Made by a program: the position numbers and the translations under genes | Notes under the pieces: model-generated | Told to the model about the DNA's origin: nothing | Seen by the model: the letters and a program-made list of their open reading frames with translations, nothing else | Database searches by the model: none | In this document: positions 60,809 to 64,000 of the stretch, one piece after another | Layout of the letters: each line of letters begins with the position of its first letter | Numbering within the stretch: position 1 is the stretch's first letter | Assembly: GCA_964276235.1 (NCBI GenBank) | Contig: CAXYEK010000002.1 | Span: 117,128-181,127, forward strand | DNA from: SCGC-AAA076-P13 sp964276235 | Lineage (GTDB): Bacteria > Pseudomonadota > Gammaproteobacteria > Magnimaribacterales > D2472 | Length of the DNA stretch: 64,000 nucleotides | Direction of reading: 5' to 3'

Positions 60809-62295
60809 AAAGCTTTTATTGCCACTTTAATAATTTGCCCTGGCATCAAGCTATTACCTTTAAAATCATTTATTTCTTTGATGCTGCCAACAGTTACATC
60901 AAATAAATCTGAGATCTTATATAAATTGTCACCTTGTTTTACTGAATAGAGGATAGTCCTTCTTTTTGATTCAATATTTCTGTGAATATTTTTATTCCCA
61001 ATCGTAAGTTGCTGACCTAGTTGAAGGTATGACGATGTTGTTAAAAAATTCATTCTAGTAAGGTCTTTTAAATCAATGTTATATTTTCTAGAAATACTCC
61101 AAAGAGAATCTCCTTCTGAAACAATATGCATTTCAAAGGGTATAAAGTTATTTGTTTTTGTTTTACTTAGCGGTATTAATAGAGTGTCATTGATTGAAAG
61201 TAGATCATTTTCAATATAGTTAATTTCTTTAATTATGTTAACTTCAGTGTCATATTTTGTTGCAAGCTTCCACAAACTATCTCCTCGAGTAACTACATGT
61301 GATATCCAATTAATTTGGTTTACGTTTTCAAAAGGACTATCCGAATTGGAAAGTAATATACTTTTCTCAATAGGAATGTAAAAAGTGCTTTTATCTTTAG
61401 GAGCAGATGCCCACTTTGTATACCCAGCATTTAGTTTATATAAAAGCTCAGGCTTAATATCTAAATACTCACTTAATACTAGTATCTCTACTTGTCCTGG
61501 TATCTCAATTTTTTCAACTACTGACTCTGTAGGTATCTCAGGTAAAGTTAATCCATATTTTTCTGCATTAAATACCAACTCTCTTAAAGCGACGTACTTA
61601 GGGACATATTGAGTTACTTGATTCGATAAATTTAATGACCAAAAATCAGTACCAAGACCTCTTCTTTTATTTTTTCTTATTTGTCTGTCAAGATAAGTTG
61701 GTCCTGCATTGTAAGCAGCCAAGGCTAGATAGATATCATTATTAAATCTTTCAAATAAATATTTAAAATAGCCTATTGCCGCATGTGTTGATCTAAAGGG
61801 ATCGTGACGATCTTCATTCCACCACGACTTTTCTAAATTATATAATTTTCCAGTTTTTGGCATAAACTGCCATAAGCCAACGGCACCTGATGGTGAAATT
61901 GAGAAGGGGTCATAATTACTTTCTATAAAAGGTATTAAGGCTAATTCAACTGGTAGGTTTGCAGCCTCAAACTCTTGAATAACATAATAAATAAAGTAGT
62001 AAGATTTATTAAGATAATCACTAAATTTATCAACATCCTTAATATGAGTATTCATAAAGATGAGTGTTTGCTCATTAATAATTACATCTTCATAATTTGA
62101 AGAATTTGCAATGATGTACTGCCATACATCTTTTGGGAGCTCTTCAACTATTTCTTGTTCAATAAGTGGCTCTTCATATTCTTGAATTTCATTAACTTGC
62201 TCAGTATTGTTATATGAAATATCTTCTATGCTGGTCTGACAACCACTTAAAAAAATTAAATTAAATAATAAAATACTTAAAAACTGTCTTTCCAT
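60805..62295 (-). CDS. mltD: Membrane-bound lytic murein transglycosylase D with three LysM domains
   Basis: MltD cleaves peptidoglycan glycan strands, forming 1,6-anhydro ends. The 496-residue protein has a lipobox with cysteine near 19 (LIFLSGCQTS), the SLT domain at about 110-240 with the catalytic glutamate in LALIPFIESNYDPFSISPSGAVGLWQFMP near 119-147, and three LysM repeats at about 330-373, 387-431 and 448-492 (HVVTRGDSLWKLATKY; HIVSEGDSLWSISRKY; YSVKQGDNLYKISDLF) that bind the wall. E. coli MltD has two or three LysM domains. It starts inside the end of gloB (19-base overlap). Confidence 0.93.
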   Translation of the reverse strand: MERQFLSILLFNLIFLSGCQTSIEDISYNNTEQVNEIQEYEEPLIEQEIVEELPKDVWQYIIANSSNYEDVIINEQTLIFMNTHIKDVDKFSDYLNKSYYFIYYVIQEFEAANLPVELALIPFIESNYDPFSISPSGAVGLWQFMPKTGKLYNLEKSWWNEDRHDPFRSTHAAIGYFKYLFERFNNDIYLALAAYNAGPTYLDRQIRKNKRRGLGTDFWSLNLSNQVTQYVPKYVALRELVFNAEKYGLTLPEIPTESVVEKIEIPGQVEILVLSEYLDIKPELLYKLNAGYTKWASAPKDKSTFYIPIEKSILLSNSDSPFENVNQINWISHVVTRGDSLWKLATKYDTEVNIIKEINYIENDLLSINDTLLIPLSKTKTNNFIPFEMHIVSEGDSLWSISRKYNIDLKDLTRMNFLTTSSYLQLGQQLTIGNKNIHRNIESKRRTILYSVKQGDNLYKISDLFDVTVGSIKEINDFKGNSLMPGQIIKVAIKAF

Positions 62296-63041
62296 TCTCT
62301 TAGTACCTGAAATACTTCCTTGCTGTTATTTTGAACATTAATTTTATCTTTTATACTTTCTTTAAGATCTTTTTCTTCACATCTTAAAAAAGGATTAACC
62401 CTTAATTCCAATTCTAGTGTTGTTGGGAGGCTTGGAAGATCAATCTTTCTTAACTCTTCGACTTCATTATATCTTGAAATAATATTCTTATTAAGAGGCT
62501 CAACAGTTTTTGCAAAATTAAGATTTGATAGAGTGTATTCATGACCACTATAAATTTTTGTATTTTCTGGAAGAGATCTAATTTTTAAAAGTGATTGATG
62601 CATCTGTTCGTAAGTCCCTTCAAATACTCTCCCACATCCAGAGGGAAATAAAACATCGCCGCAAAAAAGTATAGGATTACCATTATTAAAGCTATAAAAA
62701 GCTATGTGGTCTAAGGTATGACCAGGCACTTCTATGATTTCAAAATCTATTCCAATAACATTTATTTTATCGCCAGCACTGACTCTTGAGTCTATTTCAG
62801 GTATGTCATTTTTTGGTCCAAAGACTTTAACTGGGTAAGTTGATATAAGATCTGCTATTCCCCCAGTGTGATCAAAATGGTGATGTGTTATCAAAACAGC
62901 TTTAAGATCAAGAGTGTTATCTTTTAAAAATTTTATAGTTGCATCTGCTTCACCTGGATCAATTACAATTGACCCTTCATTAGTTGTTACTAACCAAATA
63001 TAATTATCGCTAAATGCCTTAATAGGCTCTATATTAATCAT
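62277..63041 (-). CDS. gloB: Hydroxyacylglutathione hydrolase (glyoxalase II)
   Basis: GloB hydrolyses S-D-lactoylglutathione in methylglyoxal detoxification. The 254-residue protein has the metallo-beta-lactamase motif THHHFDHTGG near 52-61, ELTLDHIAFY-like PGHTLDHIAFYS near 105-116, LFCGDVLFPSGCGRVFEGTYEQM near 126-148 and YSGHEYTLSNLNFA near 164-177, giving all metal ligands for the binuclear site. The length equals that of E. coli GloB (251). It is co-directed with mltD and divergent from rnhA by 22 bases, the gammaproteobacterial standard. Confidence 0.95.
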   Translation of the reverse strand: MINIEPIKAFSDNYIWLVTTNEGSIVIDPGEADATIKFLKDNTLDLKAVLITHHHFDHTGGIADLISTYPVKVFGPKNDIPEIDSRVSAGDKINVIGIDFEIIEVPGHTLDHIAFYSFNNGNPILFCGDVLFPSGCGRVFEGTYEQMHQSLLKIRSLPENTKIYSGHEYTLSNLNFAKTVEPLNKNIISRYNEVEELRKIDLPSLPTTLELELRVNPFLRCEEKDLKESIKDKINVQNNSKEVFQVLREWKDSF

Positions 63042-63063
63042 ATGCAGATTCTATGTTAATTTT

Positions 63064-63495
63064 ATGAAAACAGTAAATATTTATACAGATGGTGCTTGCA
63101 GAGGAAATCCAGGTATTGGCGGATGGGGTGCTTTGGTTGAGTACGGAGATGTTACTAAACAATACTATGGGGGGCTTAAAGTAACCACCAATAATCAAAT
63201 GGAACTTCAAGCAGCTATAGAAGGTTTAAAGATACTAAAAGAACCTTGCCAAGTAAATTTAACAACTGATTCTAAATATGTAATGCAGGGCATAACTTCT
63301 TGGATTCAAAACTGGAAAAAAAACAATTGGAAAAACTCTGCAAAGAAAGATGTTAAGAATAAAGATTTATGGATTGAATTAGATAAATATGTCTCTCAAC
63401 ATGATGTAAGATGGCACTGGGTTAAAGGTCACTCTGGTCATGAAAAAAATGAAATAGCAGACCAGCTAGCAAATAAAGGTATAGATTCCCTTTAA
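63064..63495 (+). CDS. rnhA: Ribonuclease HI
   Basis: RNase HI removes RNA from RNA-DNA hybrids. The 143-residue protein has the four acidic catalytic residues in IYTDGACRGNPGIGGWG near 6-22 (Asp8), NNQMELQAAIEGL near 43-55 (Glu48), TTDSKYVMQGITSW near 68-81 (Asp70) and HEKNEIADQLANKG near 127-140 (Asp134), with the histidine in KGHSGHEKNE. The length (155 in E. coli) is normal. dnaQ starts seven bases after its stop, as in E. coli, though there the pair is divergent. Confidence 0.97.
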   Translation: MKTVNIYTDGACRGNPGIGGWGALVEYGDVTKQYYGGLKVTTNNQMELQAAIEGLKILKEPCQVNLTTDSKYVMQGITSWIQNWKKNNWKNSAKKDVKNKDLWIELDKYVSQHDVRWHWVKGHSGHEKNEIADQLANKGIDSL

Positions 63496-63502
63496 TTAAA
63501 TT

Positions 63503-64000
63503 ATGGCAAAAAAATTTATTATTTTAGATACAGAAACCACAGGCTTAGAGGTACACCAAGGCCATAGAGTTATTGAGATTGGTGCTGTCCTATTGAATGA
63601 TAGAAAAAAATCTACTGACCATTTTCATACTTACTTAAATCCTGCAAGATTAATTGATGAAGAGGCTTCAAAAGTTCATGGCATTACCAATGAAGACCTT
63701 GATGATCAACCGCCTTTTGAAGAAATTGCTGAAGAGTTTTTGGAATTTATAGAAGGATCAACTCTTGTTATTCATAATGCTGCATTTGATGTTGGATTTT
63801 TAAATAATGAACTTCGGTTAGCTTCTTCAAAATACCCCAAATTAGAAGACATATGTGAAATTGAAGACTCGCTATCTATAGCGAGAGATAAATTTCCAGG
63901 TCAAAGGAATTCTTTAGATGCACTAGCAAATCGATTTGAAGTATCAGGTTATGACAGAACCTTTCATGGAGCATTATTAGATGCCAATATTCTTGCAGAC
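63503..64000 (+). CDS. dnaQ: DNA polymerase III subunit epsilon, N-terminal part (runs off the right edge)
   Basis: DnaQ is the 3'-5' proofreading exonuclease of the replicative polymerase. The 166 visible residues start MAKKFIILDTETTGLEVH, with Asp9 and Glu11 of the DEDDh site. TLVIHNAAFDVGFLNNEL near 90-107 holds the second acidic motif, and HGALLDANILAD at the very end holds the HxAxxD motif that completes the active site. The frame is open to the window edge, so the tail (alpha-subunit binding region) is outside. It follows rnhA by seven bases and runs in the same direction. Confidence 0.93.
   Translation, partial: MAKKFIILDTETTGLEVHQGHRVIEIGAVLLNDRKKSTDHFHTYLNPARLIDEEASKVHGITNEDLDDQPPFEEIAEEFLEFIEGSTLVIHNAAFDVGFLNNELRLASSKYPKLEDICEIEDSLSIARDKFPGQRNSLDALANRFEVSGYDRTFHGALLDANILAD

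Noticed and set aside
1..64000. CRISPR arrays, insertion sequences, prophage genes, rRNA genes and restriction or defence islands
   Set aside because: I looked for direct-repeat arrays, transposases, integrases, phage structural genes and rRNA and saw none. The repeats present are short and local.

Overview
The window is a strongly AT-rich, very gene-dense bacterial chromosome segment. Gene content and order are gammaproteobacterial: tig-clpP-clpX-lon-hupB-ppiD, recX/dnaX/recR/dcd, purM-purN beside a DUF2066 gene, a CDP-alcohol phosphatidyltransferase and hda, gloB/mltD facing rnhA-dnaQ, and wrbA with DUF2069. Small intergenic gaps, overlapping gene ends, low GC and the lack of prophage, IS or CRISPR suggest a streamlined marine oligotroph. 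A SAR86-like lineage is my best guess, but this is inference from style and content; no rRNA gene is present to prove it.

Region by region: 1-5.3 kb holds the end of argG, a fused argB-argA, argC, argH and an MFS carrier, a tight arginine-biosynthesis operon. 5.4-8.1 kb holds a short AMP nucleosidase, a periplasmic thioredoxin, a DUF4345 membrane protein and a frame-broken Ca2+/Na+ antiporter. 8.2-12.7 kb is a small lipid-oxidation locus (RhlG-like SDR, LysR regulator, acyl-CoA dehydrogenase) followed by exonuclease I and tRNA-Val(GAC). 13-15.6 kb has an ABC-2 exporter and a pseudoazurin operon led by two tiny membrane proteins, one of them only about 51 codons. 15.8-23.2 kb has a serine hydrolase, two small unknown proteins, an SLC13 carrier, an MscS channel, a YwaF-like protein and a DsbD-type reductase.

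23.2-34.5 kb has hsp20 with a heat-shock-like leader, a lipoprotein pair, recX-dnaX-recR-dcd, DUF3108, purN (frame-broken) and purM, DUF2066, a phosphatidyltransferase, hda and sppA. 34.6-43.9 kb has DUF2069-wrbA, a TlpA lipoprotein, an M23 peptidase, xseA, an EamA carrier, tRNA-Val(TAC), tRNA-Asp, a DUF4149 protein, htpG, gpsA, DUF4389 and folD. 44-49.2 kb has tRNA-Pro, tRNA-Arg, an OpgB-like phosphoglycerol transferase, trhO, a GST, glutamate dehydrogenase and tRNA-His. 49.2-61 kb has the proteostasis operon tig-clpP-clpX-lon, then hupB, ppiD and an oppABC-like peptide importer. 61-64 kb has mltD-gloB and, divergently, rnhA and the start of dnaQ.

Most of the window is ordinary housekeeping DNA. 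The observations most worth following are: the pseudoazurin operon with two tiny membrane proteins; a run of ten A in dnaX where slippage either way would end translation at the gamma/tau boundary; a UUU-UGA junction in purN that resembles a +1 recoding site but could be an indel; a candidate sigma-32 promoter plus structured leader for hsp20; and the near-universal overlap of convergent gene ends, with only two convincing intrinsic terminators found.
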